Positions 1 through 8,497 are shown, numbered from the stretch's first letter. The stretch: DNA of 64,000 nucleotides from Saprospiraceae bacterium (GCA_019187225.1 JABAQQ010000014.1:288785-352784); one strand, 5' to 3'. Numbers and translations: made by a program. The notes: a model not told the origin generated them from the sequence alone.

Positions 1-13
1 GCTCACGTTGCTT

Positions 14-37
14 CCGTTTGGTGAAAACACCAAGCGG
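14..37. terminator. Hairpin ahead of the first gene
   Basis: A near-perfect inverted repeat: ten-base arms at 14-23 and 28-37 with one mismatch and an AAAA loop. It lies just upstream of the start codon at 55. There is no T-run after it, so it may be the end of an upstream gene outside the window or a 5' leader hairpin. Confidence 0.3.
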
Positions 38-54
38 GGCGGAAATATAGTATC

Positions 55-879
55 ATGTCTCGCCGCCACGACACCACCTACCGCCTCACCCCTGAAGAAA
101 TCCGCCGGTACCGCGAGCAAGGCTATCTCGTGCTGCACGACGTGCTGACAGAGGAAGAAATGGCCACGCTCGACCCCTGGTTCGAGCATTTTATCACGGG
201 CAAAGAGCCGGGTATGGGCAGAGACTTCTGCGACATGAGCCAACCCTACGGCACGCCGGTGGAAGAATTCCGGCTGGTGAATGCCATGCTGCCGGGCGTG
301 TACCGCCCTGAGTTCAAAAACAATATCTTCCACCAGGTAGCGCAGAGCATCGCAGACCAACTGTACCCGGAAGGTAAGGCAGAGATGGACTACGAGCAGT
401 TTCTGGCGAAAAAACCCAATAAAGCGCAGGCAGAGTTCGCCATGCACCAGGATCTGGGCTATTGGCCCAAAACGAAAAACACCTGGACAGCCACTTTTTC
501 CCTCGCACTCAACGACGCCACCGTGGAAAACGGCTGCCTGCAGGTGGTGCCCGGCTCGAACAGGGAACCGGAACTGCGCCCGCATAAGCCCAAAGATTAC
601 GGCCACCAAAAAGACGGAGAGGTGAACCGCGATGACTCGCACACGCTCGTCATCGAAATGAAACCCGAGGACAAGATCATCTTTCTACCGGTCAAAAGAG
701 GCAGTGTCACCGTCCACGACGAGCGCATCGTGCACGGCTCCGGCGGCAATTACACCGACGAATGGCGCAAAACCTATGTCATGGCTTTCCGCGACGCCAA
801 TACGATTGCCGAAGAACGCACCATGGGCTTCACGCATTCGCACAACGACACGGTGAATTGGGCGGAGATAATTGTTTGA
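55..879 (+). CDS. Phytanoyl-CoA dioxygenase (PhyH) family Fe(II)/2-oxoglutarate oxygenase
   Basis: A 274-residue cytoplasmic protein with the PhyH double-stranded beta-helix pattern. The iron ligands are visible as His131-x-Asp133 in AMHQDLGYW and a distal His227 in RIVHGSGG. Arg238 in DEWRKTY is placed to bind 2-oxoglutarate. Enzymes of this family hydroxylate small molecules with O2 and 2-oxoglutarate; the substrate cannot be read from sequence. The length is normal. Its stop codon lies inside the first unit of a GTTTGA repeat (from 874). No pathway partner is adjacent, because the next gene is an unrelated membrane protein. Confidence 0.85.
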   Translation: MSRRHDTTYRLTPEEIRRYREQGYLVLHDVLTEEEMATLDPWFEHFITGKEPGMGRDFCDMSQPYGTPVEEFRLVNAMLPGVYRPEFKNNIFHQVAQSIADQLYPEGKAEMDYEQFLAKKPNKAQAEFAMHQDLGYWPKTKNTWTATFSLALNDATVENGCLQVVPGSNREPELRPHKPKDYGHQKDGEVNRDDSHTLVIEMKPEDKIIFLPVKRGSVTVHDERIVHGSGGNYTDEWRKTYVMAFRDANTIAEERTMGFTHSHNDTVNWAEIIV

Positions 880-909
880 GGTCGTTTGAAATCGTTTGAG
901 GAGTTTGAT
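874..909. repeat. GTTTGA short tandem repeat
   Basis: Four degenerate units beginning GTTTGA at 874, 884, 894 and 903 (spacing 9-10 nt). The first includes the stop codon of the upstream gene. A short inverted copy (TTCAAAC) follows near 918. Confidence 0.6.
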
Positions 910-932
910 TGGGCAAATTCAAACAACATTAC

Positions 933-940
933 TATCTTTG
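933..940 (+). promoter_or_regulatory. Bacteroidota-type -7 element
   Basis: TATCTTTG fits the Bacteroidota housekeeping -7 consensus TAnnTTTG. It lies 20 nt before the ATG at 961, giving a very short leader. A TTG at 908-910 could serve as the -33 element. Confidence 0.5.
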
Positions 941-960
941 AAACCTAAAAATCAATTCAA

Positions 961-1791
961 ATGAGCTTCTTCACCCGTTTGAGCAACGGTTGGCAATTAG
1001 CCAATCTCAGTTTCGCTACCATCAACCGGAACAGGTCATTGCTCTTGTTCCCCCTCTTCTCCGCTATTTCACTGGTACTGGTACTGGCTACTTTTTTTGG
1101 CGGCACTTTTTATTTCGCCGGCGATCGGATAGAAGCGCTTATGGACGACGAGCAATACGGCGGCTTACTCGGCTACGGCCTTATTTTTCTGTACTACCTT
1201 GTCAACTTCTTCGTCATCGTATTTTTCAACGCCGCCCTGATCCATTGCGCCATCAAAGTGCTGAACGGGGAAGAGACCAGCGTGAGCGATGGGTTGTCGT
1301 TCGCATTTTCCAGGATCGAAAAGATCTTTGCCTGGTCTGTGTTATCGGCTACGGTGGGCACCTTGCTTCAGATGTTGCAAAATGCAGGCAAAATAGGGGA
1401 ATTCGTAGCCTCGCTCCTGGGCATCGCCTGGTCTGTGCTGACTTTTTTTGTCGTCCCCATCCTGGTGTATGAGGACAAAGGCGTGTTCGAATCGGTCAAA
1501 GCCTCGGGCCAACTGATGAAGCAAAAATGGGGTGAATCCATCGCGGCCAATGTCAGTTTTGGTTTGTTCCATTTCCTGGGAATCATCGCCGCAGGCGTAC
1601 TGTTTTTTTTGCTTTCTTCAGCCAGTGTGATTCTGGCGATCGTCGTTGCAATAGCGACCGTGCTTTTGGTCAGCACCGTCATTACTGCAGCGCGAACGGT
1701 TTTTGTCGCGGCGGTGTACAACCACGTGACCGGAAAACCGGCGGGTAATTTCGACGGCGATGTGCTGGACAGCGTTTTTATCCAGAAATAA
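961..1791 (+). CDS. Multi-pass membrane protein, DUF6159-like
   Basis: A 276-residue integral membrane protein with about six hydrophobic segments (roughly 25-50, 70-98, 118-135, 148-170, 195-220, 222-250). The N-terminus (SFFTRLSNGWQLANLS) and the pattern of small-residue-rich helices resemble the DUF6159 family of unknown function. It has no signal peptide, and the cytoplasmic stretch at 99-117 is short. It appears monocistronic, with its own promoter at 933 and a gap before the next gene. The family name is a recollection; membrane topology is the firm part. Confidence 0.65.
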   Translation: MSFFTRLSNGWQLANLSFATINRNRSLLLFPLFSAISLVLVLATFFGGTFYFAGDRIEALMDDEQYGGLLGYGLIFLYYLVNFFVIVFFNAALIHCAIKVLNGEETSVSDGLSFAFSRIEKIFAWSVLSATVGTLLQMLQNAGKIGEFVASLLGIAWSVLTFFVVPILVYEDKGVFESVKASGQLMKQKWGESIAANVSFGLFHFLGIIAAGVLFFLLSSASVILAIVVAIATVLLVSTVITAARTVFVAAVYNHVTGKPAGNFDGDVLDSVFIQK

Positions 1792-1851
1792 CGTACGCCG
1801 GAACGGACTTCCGGCGACCCTGATCTTTAAATATCCAGCGCAAAAACGCCT

Positions 1852-2448
1852 ATGCCACTTGTCGCTCCCCTTCCGCCCGACCACGACGCCGAGGTGGCCG
1901 AACTCGCCCAATTTTTCAACGAAACGCTCGGCTTCTGCCCCAACAGTGTGCTCACCATGCAACGCCGCCCCGCCATTGCCAAAGCGTTCATCCACCTGAA
2001 CAAAGCGGTAATGGAGAACAAAGGCCGCGTCACCAGCGACCTCAAACGGCTTATCGGCTATGTGGCGAGCCATACAGCGGGGTGCCAATACTGCCAAGCG
2101 CACACCATCCGCGCCGCCGAACGCTATGGCGCTGCCGAAGATAAGCTGCAACACATCTGTCGTTACAGCAGCCATCCGGCGTTTTCTATGGCTGAGCGCG
2201 CCGCTCTCGACTTTGCAGTCGCCGCCGCATCGGTACCCAACGCTGTGGATAATGTTATTTCAGAAAACCTCCGTCGCTTTTGGGACGACGGCGAAATCGT
2301 TGAAATATTGGGCGTGGTGGCTTTGTTCGGTTATCTCAACCGCTGGAACGACAGCATGGGCACGCCACTCGAATGGCCTGCACGCAAAAGCGGCGAGCAG
2401 TTCCTGGGGAAAGAAGGCTGGACAGGAGGAAAGCATGTGGGGAGGTAG
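1852..2448 (+). CDS. Carboxymuconolactone decarboxylase / AhpD-like protein
   Basis: A 198-residue protein of the AhpD-like fold. The redox motif Cys78-Gln-Tyr-Cys81 with His84 (GCQYCQAHT) is the family's peroxidase/disulfide site, which suggests a thiol-dependent peroxidase or related reductase rather than a true lactone decarboxylase. Upstream helices carry the usual PNSVLTM and KRLIGYVAS segments. The stop codon TAG (2446-2448) is contributed by the first unit of the GGTAGAA tandem repeat, so the last residues may differ from relatives. Confidence 0.85.
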   Translation: MPLVAPLPPDHDAEVAELAQFFNETLGFCPNSVLTMQRRPAIAKAFIHLNKAVMENKGRVTSDLKRLIGYVASHTAGCQYCQAHTIRAAERYGAAEDKLQHICRYSSHPAFSMAERAALDFAVAAASVPNAVDNVISENLRRFWDDGEIVEILGVVALFGYLNRWNDSMGTPLEWPARKSGEQFLGKEGWTGGKHVGR

Positions 2449-2487
2449 AGGGTAGAAGGTAGAAGGTAGAAGGTGGAGGGTGGAGGG
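2444..2487. repeat. GGTAGAA heptamer repeat
   Basis: Six consecutive 7-nt units (GGTAGAG, three GGTAGAA, two GGTGGAG) plus a partial unit. It begins within the last codons of the AhpD-like gene and supplies its stop codon. Confidence 0.85.
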
Positions 2488-2588
2488 ATAAAATCGGGAA
2501 ATTCGTCGAAGCGTAAACAGGTTCTGCCGAACTAACGGGCGTGAGGGAAGCACCTTCCCTGAAAATTTGCCTCAAAACGATTCGATTC

Positions 2589-2909
2589 ATGCTGATCTCC
2601 ACAACATCCACTATCGACGGGCGATCCATCGCCGCATATCACGGCGTTGTTTTCGGCGAAACCATTATCGGCGCCAATATTTTCAAAGATTTTTTTGCCG
2701 GTATCCGCGACATCGTGGGCGGGCGCTCCGGTTCCTATGAAACAGTCCTGAAAGAAGCCCGGCAGACGGCTTTGGAAGAAATGTCGCAACAAGCCTCCGC
2801 ACTCGGCGCCAACGCTATAATCGGTGTAGACTTTGACTATGAAACGCTCGGCCAAGCCAACGGCATGATCATGGTCATCGCCAGCGGTACAGCCGTAACC
2901 TATCGCTGA
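2589..2909 (+). CDS. UPF0145 / YbjQ family protein
   Basis: A 106-residue cytoplasmic protein, the usual length of UPF0145 (YbjQ, putative heavy-metal-binding domain). The hallmark stretches are present: STTSTIDG at the N-terminus, [21 protein letters not shown] and [13 protein letters not shown]. The ATG at 2589 gives the canonical N-terminus; an in-frame GTG at 2541 would add 16 atypical residues. The family forms pentameric rings and its role is not established. It converges with the DUF2231 gene on the other strand. Confidence 0.9.
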   Translation: MLISTTSTIDGRSIAAYHGVVFGETIIGANIFKDFFAGIRDIVGGRSGSYETVLKEARQTALEEMSQQASALGANAIIGVDFDYETLGQANGMIMVIASGTAVTYR

Positions 2910-2920
2910 TGCGATCTTAC

Positions 2921-2962
2921 TGTCCGGAGTCCAAGGTCCGATAATCCAACGTCCACAATCCC
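2921..2962. repeat. GTCC-type short repeat between convergent genes
   Basis: Degenerate units of the kind TCCAANGTCC fill the gap between two converging genes. They belong to the GGAC/GTCC dialect also seen at 4.9, 18.0, 24.5, 29.6 and 55.1 kb. Confidence 0.55.
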
Positions 2963-2965
2963 GCT

Positions 2966-3955
2966 TCACTTTTTCACGGGCAACATCGCCGTGTCCGTCG
3001 GCAGCACCGGTACCTGGTAGCCGCCCAAATCAATTTGAACAAGAGGAAGTTTTGTGCGGAATACAGCCGTATCCTTTGTTGTCACACCAGTTTGGTAGAG
3101 AAATAATTGACGCAGATTCGATAAGCCGTCGAATGTTTCAACTCCTTGTGCAGTGACGCCTGTACCGACCAAATTCAGGTAAACGAGCCGCTCCGATTGT
3201 TGCAAATGGATCAGTGAAGCATCCGTGATGCCCGTGCGATCGAGGGAGAGCCGGGTCAGGTTTTTAAAACCGGGGATCAGAGATAAAGTGCTGTCGTTCA
3301 ATGCCATACCTGACCACTTGAGCCATATAATATTTTCCCGCAGTTTTTCCATAGCCTGCCTCATCGAGGGCGTCACTGCAGCGACATTGACAAAATTGAG
3401 CGACAGAAAAGGTTGATCTTTGCCAACCTGCAGCACGACCACACCCTCGTCTTTAAGCCTCGCCAGCGCCTCTGCTGAAGGCGGTGAAACTTTTACTTCG
3501 GGAATATCTGTAAAGGCCATGCTGGTTTCCGTTTCTTCCACTTCCTGTACGTCTGATCTTGTCAGATAAGTTTCCCCGTGTGTCAGCGAAATACCCCAAT
3601 GCCCCGTAAGCAGAATGCCCGGTATCAGCAAAACAGACGATATGAAGTACACTTTGGAATTTCCTCTTTTTTTAAACCAATACGCTGACAACGAGACGAT
3701 TGCCACACCAACCCCCCACCACTGATGCCAGTTGACCAGGTCGTTATCGTACGCTCCGTTGCGCGACAACATCCAGCCCGTCAGACAGGCAAATGCCGAT
3801 GCTGTACCCCCCAGCAACAACACTACCGGAATGGCAGGTCGCAAGGTCGTCCACCGTTCCCGGCAACTCATGGCCTCGAACAGGAGCGCCAACAACAATA
3901 TCCCGATGGGCAGGTGCACCAATACCGGATGGAAGCGACCGATGAATTCTAACAT
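2966..3955 (-). CDS. DUF2231 membrane protein with C-terminal leucine-rich repeats
   Basis: 329 residues. The N-terminal 120 residues hold four membrane helices and begin with the DUF2231 signature FHPVLVHLPIGILLLALLFE. Residues about 205-305 form LRR-like units (NLTRLSLDRTGITD, RLVYLNLVGTGVT, NLRQLFLYQTGVT), probably displayed outside the cytoplasmic membrane. DUF2231-LRR fusions of this form are frequent in Bacteroidota and Planctomycetes beside DUF1501-type secreted proteins, as here. It starts 3 nt after the stop of the isomerase gene, so it is co-transcribed. Molecular function unknown. Confidence 0.75.
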   Translation of the reverse strand: MLEFIGRFHPVLVHLPIGILLLALLFEAMSCRERWTTLRPAIPVVLLLGGTASAFACLTGWMLSRNGAYDNDLVNWHQWWGVGVAIVSLSAYWFKKRGNSKVYFISSVLLIPGILLTGHWGISLTHGETYLTRSDVQEVEETETSMAFTDIPEVKVSPPSAEALARLKDEGVVVLQVGKDQPFLSLNFVNVAAVTPSMRQAMEKLRENIIWLKWSGMALNDSTLSLIPGFKNLTRLSLDRTGITDASLIHLQQSERLVYLNLVGTGVTAQGVETFDGLSNLRQLFLYQTGVTTKDTAVFRTKLPLVQIDLGGYQVPVLPTDTAMLPVKK

Positions 3956-3958
3956 GGT

Positions 3959-4864
3959 TCAGCCGGAATATCGTTTGCGTAGCAACTGCATCATGTGCAC
4001 GTTGATGCCCCATTGGTCGGCTACCGGTTGCAGTGTATAGGGCAGGGCGGGCAGGTAATGCGGCGGGCCGAATTCTGCGAGCATGGTGAGCGGCTGCCCT
4101 GCCTTCGACTTGATCTCCACTACTTTATCCCACCAGGCAAGGTGTGCTTTCAGGGCATTATCCCACTCCGGTGCGCGCGGGTCGTTCACCTGGGGCCCTT
4201 CGGCATGACCGACGCGTGCGTGGATGTGATCGGTTCGCGAGAGCGCCAGTGCCACGGTTTCGGATTGGTCGCCGAGCAGCGATTCGTGCACGTTGCACCA
4301 ATGCGAGATGTCGAGCGTCAGGCGCAGATCGGGGATGGATTCCAAAAAATGCCTCGTGATGTGCGCCGCAAAACACAACCTTCCGCGATGGGTTTCGTGA
4401 TAAATGGGAATGCCCGTTTCCCGGCTCAGCGCGGCCGTCAGGTCAAAAAACAATTTGGCTTGTTCAAAAGTAAAATAATCGCGTCCGGAATGGCAATTGA
4501 CGTACAAAGGTTTCATCGCCAGCGCGTTGCGCAACTGAGTCTCAAACTGCGCCAGGTGCTTTTCAGGGTTGGGGTCCGAGCCGCCGCACAACAAGCCGAA
4601 CGCCAATCCCTTTTGTTGCATCGCTTCCTGAAATGCCGCCCGGCTTTTTTCATCGCCTTGAACCCACACTTCCGTGCCGTCGAAGCCAGCGTCCCTGGCT
4701 TTGGCGGCAAAAGCTTCCCACGTGCCGGAAAAGCCCCAGTTAGTGGCATGGATCTTCAGGGAAAAGTTGGCAGGAACTTGAAAATCCGGTTTGTTCTGCA
4801 TCGGGTTGAGCCACAGGCTCCCGCCTGCAAGGGCTGTTTTTTTAATGAAATGGCGTCGGTTCAT
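3959..4864 (-). CDS. Exported sugar phosphate isomerase/epimerase-like TIM-barrel protein
   Basis: 301 residues from the ATG at 4864; an upstream start at 4891 would add nine residues before the signal. The N-terminus NRRHFIKKTALAGGSLW is a twin-arginine signal, so the protein is probably exported folded. The body matches the xylose-isomerase-like TIM barrel (AP_endonuc_2 clan), with the metal-site stretches GFDGTEVW, YHETHRG, LTLDISHW and HIHARVGHAEGPQVNDP. Such Tat-exported epimerases usually act on sugars or inositols; the substrate is unknown. It is the middle gene of a reverse-strand set with DUF1501 and DUF2231-LRR. Confidence 0.8.
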   Translation of the reverse strand: MNRRHFIKKTALAGGSLWLNPMQNKPDFQVPANFSLKIHATNWGFSGTWEAFAAKARDAGFDGTEVWVQGDEKSRAAFQEAMQQKGLAFGLLCGGSDPNPEKHLAQFETQLRNALAMKPLYVNCHSGRDYFTFEQAKLFFDLTAALSRETGIPIYHETHRGRLCFAAHITRHFLESIPDLRLTLDISHWCNVHESLLGDQSETVALALSRTDHIHARVGHAEGPQVNDPRAPEWDNALKAHLAWWDKVVEIKSKAGQPLTMLAEFGPPHYLPALPYTLQPVADQWGINVHMMQLLRKRYSG

Positions 4865-4885
4865 ATTTATTATAACTAAGGATGC

Positions 4886-4980
4886 GGACAAAATAAATCG
4901 ACATTAGACATTGGATGTTTGACCCTGACAACCAATCATTCAGTCAAATGTCCAATGTCAAAAAATCCAATGTCCGGCTA
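4886..4980. repeat. 95-bp dispersed palindromic repeat, copy A
   Basis: Arms rich in GACATTGGA at one end and TCCAATGTC at the other, able to form a long hairpin. The reverse complement aligns over its whole length with 55084-55175 by eye, with roughly one difference in six or seven positions. It separates the DUF1501 gene from the isomerase gene on the same strand. Confidence 0.75.
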
Positions 4981-4990
4981 CTTAAATACC

Positions 4991-6466
4991 TCAAACGATT
5001 GGCCTGATCACTTCCCCGCTCACGTCCGTCAACCGGAATGGCCGCCCCTGGAACTGGTAGGTTAATTTTTCGTGGTCGAAGCCCAATTGGTTTAAGATCG
5101 TGGCCTGGACATCATTCACCGATACTTTTCCGCTGACTGCGTTGTAGCCTACCTCGTCTGTTTCTCCGTGCGTCACGCCGCCCCGGATGCCGCCGCCAGC
5201 CATCCAGATCGTAAAAGCGTCGGTATGGTGGTCGCGTCCTTTGAAGGGCAGGGTAATGCCGTTGCGGTTTTCCATCATGGGTGTGCGACCGAATTCTCCA
5301 CCCCACACGACAAGCGTTTCATCGAGCAAACCGCGCTGTTTCAGATCGAGGATGAGCGCAGTAACTGCCTTGTCGGTTTGGCGGCATTTATTGACAAGTC
5401 CGACGTCCACCGAAAAGTCGGCCGTCGTGCCGTGGGAATCCCAACCCCAGTCGAACAACTGCACGAAACGCACGCCTTTTTCCACCAATTTCCTGGCCAG
5501 CAACACGTTGTTGGCAAAACAGGCTTTGCCCGGCTTCGTGCCGTACATTTCGTGGATGTAGGGCGGTTCGTTTTCAATATTCATAACCTCAGGCGCAGTG
5601 ATCTGCATCCGGTAAGCCATTTCATATTGCGAAATGCGCGACAGAATTTCAGGATCGCCCAACTCATTGTACGTCTCCCGGTTCACTTCGCTGATAGCCT
5701 CGACAGAAGCCTTGCGGAGGTCGCGATCAATGCCCTCCGGGTCTTTGATGAACAATACAGGATCGCCTTCCGAGCGGCATTGAACACCCTGGTACACCGA
5801 GGGCAGGAAACCACTGCCCCATACACTTTTGCCCGCGTCGGGATCTTTGCCCCCCGAAGTGAGCACCACGTAACCGGGCAGATTGGCATTCTCGGAACCC
5901 AGGCCATAAGTCACCCAAGCGCCCATACCCGGCCTGCCAAGACGCGCGCTGCCGGTATGCATCAGCAATTGCGCGGGTGCGTGGTTGAACTGGTCGGTGT
6001 GCACAGCTTTCAGAAACGCCAGTTCGTCGGCCACTGTGGCGAGGTGTGGCAGATAGTTGGAAATCCAGGCGCCCGATTGTCCGTACTGCCGGAATGTCGC
6101 CTGCGGTCCCAACATCTTCGGCACACCCCGGATAAAGGCAAATCGTTTGCCTTCCAGGAACGACTGTGGACAATCCTGCCCGTTCAGTTTAGCCAGTTCG
6201 GGTTTGTAATCGAACAGTTCGAGTTGCGACGGCGCCCCCGCCATGTGAAGGTAGATCACCGATTTGGCCCTGGCCGGAAAATGCGGCGGTCGCGGCGCCA
6301 GCGGTTGGGCGGGGTTGAACGCAGCGGCTCCTCCCCCACCCTGTTGACCGCAGCCGCCCAGCAACTGCCCCAGCGCCAGCGAGCCGAGACCGAACGCGCA
6401 CTGGCGGAGAAAGAGGCGGCGGGTGGCGTGGAGTGCTTCCATCTCCGATGGGATGTAAAGAGGCAT
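4991..6466 (-). CDS. DUF1501 family exported protein
   Basis: 491 residues. It has an N-terminal twin-arginine-type signal (TRRLFLRQCAFGLGSLALG) followed by Leu-Gly-Gly-Cys, so it may be lipid-anchored. Conserved DUF1501 features include IYLHMAGAPSQLELFDYKP, MHTGSARLGRPGMGAWVTYG, FDWGWDSHG and WGGEFGRTPM; the fold is alkaline-phosphatase/sulfatase-like. Members are typically encoded beside a cytochrome-like DUF1549/DUF1553 partner, which is absent here. First gene of the set with the isomerase and DUF2231-LRR protein. Reaction unknown. Confidence 0.9.
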   Translation of the reverse strand: MPLYIPSEMEALHATRRLFLRQCAFGLGSLALGQLLGGCGQQGGGGAAAFNPAQPLAPRPPHFPARAKSVIYLHMAGAPSQLELFDYKPELAKLNGQDCPQSFLEGKRFAFIRGVPKMLGPQATFRQYGQSGAWISNYLPHLATVADELAFLKAVHTDQFNHAPAQLLMHTGSARLGRPGMGAWVTYGLGSENANLPGYVVLTSGGKDPDAGKSVWGSGFLPSVYQGVQCRSEGDPVLFIKDPEGIDRDLRKASVEAISEVNRETYNELGDPEILSRISQYEMAYRMQITAPEVMNIENEPPYIHEMYGTKPGKACFANNVLLARKLVEKGVRFVQLFDWGWDSHGTTADFSVDVGLVNKCRQTDKAVTALILDLKQRGLLDETLVVWGGEFGRTPMMENRNGITLPFKGRDHHTDAFTIWMAGGGIRGGVTHGETDEVGYNAVSGKVSVNDVQATILNQLGFDHEKLTYQFQGRPFRLTDVSGEVIRPIV

Positions 6467-6505
6467 TTTCCTTTTTTTACAGATGTATTTTAAAAAAACT
6501 ACTTA

Positions 6506-7504
6506 CTACCTGCTGTACAAATGCACCCAAATCCCTCCATCCAGCGCGAATTTCCCCGCATTTTCAGTGCTCCGTCCCTGCGGCGCCATCAGACACGCCA
6601 CCTGCGCAAAAGCCTGTTGAGCAGCAGCGTCGGAGCGAACCGGCGCATAGGTTTCGGTAGCGGCTTCCGCCACGTAGCCGTGCAGCAACGCATCGTACTG
6701 ACGGCGGAACAAGTCGGGGTGCCCGAAAATGTCCACCCCAAGTACCCGGTCACCGCAGACGACCACCATCCCAACCATACCGGGCAGCGCGGCGAATTTG
6801 CCGTCGAAGTAACGCAGGTAAGCATCGCGTTTGGCTTTGGCTTCGTTGGCCGTTTCGAGCGCTGCATAGGTGTGGGTACCCGATTCGGCGTTGTTAGCTG
6901 ATGTTATTTTGCCTACTGCGGCCCAGACTGCCTGCTGGTCGCCGGTGCGTTGCACAGCCCGGCGCACCTGCGGACTTGCGACGTTGTAATAGCCCTTGAA
7001 GGCGTAGATGTTTTTTTCATTCCCTGTTGCATTGGTATCGTCGTATCTCCAGCGGCCTTTTTCCACACAAAATACTTCGATGTTTCTGACCGTACCCGGC
7101 GCTACCACCTGATCCTGCGCGATCACACGGTCCTGGTTGCCGCCGGTCACCACGTCGCCCGACAGGAGCAGGAACGTATCAAGGCTTTTATTTTGTACGG
7201 TAAGTGCGTTCACGCTGTGCTCGCGGGTGCGACCAAACTGCTTTAATTCGGTGATACGGAAACCGGGTGTTCGCATGCCCTCGGCAAGGGTTTTCAGCCG
7301 CTGCACGGCTGCCTGTCGCTCCAGCATGGAAGCATCGGCTACCACCGGGTAAATGCGCAGGTTTTCATACTGCCATTCAGGATTGGCTCCGGTGACCAAA
7401 GTGAGGCCGTTACTGTCTTTTACCTGATGGGTTGGGCTGGTGGTATCGCCGGCACAGGCGGCAAACAACAAGGCGGGGAGGAGAATGGAGAGAATATTTT
7501 TCAT
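6506..7504 (-). CDS. DUF6569 (ARPP-1-like) lipoprotein
   Basis: 332 residues with a lipoprotein signal (ILLPALLFAACAG, lipid Cys at about 17). The core carries the family pattern LLLSGDVVTGGNQDRVIAQD and IEVFCVEKGRWRYDD, which I recall from DUF6569, also named ARPP-1. Members occur as secreted or lipid-anchored proteins and as cytosolic domains linked to ADP-ribosylation gene clusters. No such partner is adjacent. It is followed by the DUF1501 gene on the same strand with a 39-nt gap, so the two could be co-transcribed. Confidence 0.7.
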   Translation of the reverse strand: MKNILSILLPALLFAACAGDTTSPTHQVKDSNGLTLVTGANPEWQYENLRIYPVVADASMLERQAAVQRLKTLAEGMRTPGFRITELKQFGRTREHSVNALTVQNKSLDTFLLLSGDVVTGGNQDRVIAQDQVVAPGTVRNIEVFCVEKGRWRYDDTNATGNEKNIYAFKGYYNVASPQVRRAVQRTGDQQAVWAAVGKITSANNAESGTHTYAALETANEAKAKRDAYLRYFDGKFAALPGMVGMVVVCGDRVLGVDIFGHPDLFRRQYDALLHGYVAEAATETYAPVRSDAAAQQAFAQVACLMAPQGRSTENAGKFALDGGIWVHLYSR

Positions 7505-7510
7505 GGATAT

Positions 7511-7532
7511 GGTTGTTGGTTGTTGGTTGTTT
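7511..7532. repeat. GGTTGTT heptamer repeat
   Basis: Three tandem 7-nt units just upstream of the DUF6569 start codon (reverse strand). The same dialect recurs at 47.8 kb. Confidence 0.75.
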
Positions 7533-7560
7533 ATAATTTATATATTTATAATGTTTAATT

Positions 7561-8418
7561 TTATTCCGGCTGGGGGAAGCGAATATCTCCCTCCACCGGC
7601 CGCAGGGGTTGTTCGCGCGGGAATTCGGGTTGCCAGCTCTGGGCGGGTTCTGCACTTTCATATCGGCCCAACGTCGCTTTCGGGCGGTCGCCGCTCAGGC
7701 CCCGGAATACGGAAATGAAAATGAAGAACCATATCATCCAACCGAGCCATTCGGGAGGATTCACCTGAGCCGGGGCTTTGAATTCGAACGCCGCATCGTC
7801 GCCACCGAGGTATGGTTGGGCTTTCCGGGAAGGTGCGGTGGACGATGCGTCCGGCGCCACAAGACGGCTTTCCGCAAATTTAGCTTCGTCCAATCCGCGC
7901 TGTACGTCTTTAATGACCTTAGAGAGCTGCGTCGCGACTTCGTAGTATCCTTCTTCGATCGGTTTGATCTCGATCAGTGTTTTTTTCGGCCCCAGCGTTT
8001 TATAACGCGACAGGGCCGATTTTTCCTTCCACAGCGAAGGGGCCAGTATCACAGGGAATAGTTGTGGACTGAGATCATCGCCTTCGATCCGTCGCTCGGC
8101 GACAAAACGGATATCATTCTGTATCCGGCTGTCGTTCAGCGACTTGTAACTCGTCATAAAAAGGTAAATGTGTGCCCTTTCTTTGCGGAGCTGGTCCACT
8201 TTCGCGTAATCGTTGCGGTAGTCGCGCGGCAGGAAGATGGGTAAAAACGCCGACAACCACTCCCAGGGCACCGGCAATGGCTTGGGCGCCGGCGGTGGGT
8301 CGTTGTACCAGATATCCACTTCGTCGTGCATGGGACGCAGAAAATCGTACAACTCTTTGACGGATTTTTTGTCGTCGGCTGTGTGCGAAATATAAACTTT
8401 CAACTTTACCGGAGTCAT
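7561..8418 (-). CDS. TIR-domain-like protein with C-terminal membrane anchor
   Basis: 285 residues from the ATG at 8418; the open frame extends further upstream but lacks homology-like content and would run through the promoter. Residues 5-150 follow a TIR fold: beta-A KLKVYISHTADDKKSV, a loop at IWYNDPPPAP, HIYLFMTSYKSLNDS, and LFPVILAPSLWKEK. The position that is usually a catalytic Glu in NADase TIRs is not obvious (NDIR at 101-104), so enzymatic activity is uncertain. Residues 155-185 are helical, 190-222 look disordered, and 224-240 form one membrane helix, followed by a proline-rich tail. It is divergent from a coiled-coil and PspA-like pair. Confidence 0.65.
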   Translation of the reverse strand: MTPVKLKVYISHTADDKKSVKELYDFLRPMHDEVDIWYNDPPPAPKPLPVPWEWLSAFLPIFLPRDYRNDYAKVDQLRKERAHIYLFMTSYKSLNDSRIQNDIRFVAERRIEGDDLSPQLFPVILAPSLWKEKSALSRYKTLGPKKTLIEIKPIEEGYYEVATQLSKVIKDVQRGLDEAKFAESRLVAPDASSTAPSRKAQPYLGGDDAAFEFKAPAQVNPPEWLGWMIWFFIFISVFRGLSGDRPKATLGRYESAEPAQSWQPEFPREQPLRPVEGDIRFPQPE

Positions 8419-8439
8419 GCTGTTGTCGGTTTCATTACA

Positions 8440-8471
8440 CAAACGTAATTGAAAAAAAAGCAATTTGCAAA
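8440..8471 (-). promoter_or_regulatory. Promoter of the TIR-like gene
   Basis: On the reverse strand, the -7 element TACGTTTG occupies 8447-8440 and a -33 TTTG occupies 8471-8468, separated by 20 nt: a full Bacteroidota promoter. The -33 lies in the palindrome TTTGCAAA, which also serves the opposite promoter. Confidence 0.65.
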
Positions 8472-8497
8472 AGGCTGCGGACAATCGGCTAAATTTG
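8464..8497 (+). promoter_or_regulatory. Promoter of the coiled-coil/PspA-like pair
   Basis: -33 TTTG at 8464-8467 and -7 TAAATTTG at 8490-8497, spacing 22 nt. It shares the palindrome TTTGCAAA (8464-8471) with the divergent TIR promoter. Confidence 0.55.

Noticed and set aside
5168-6493. 441-codon forward frame
   Set aside because: Shadow of the DUF1501 gene.
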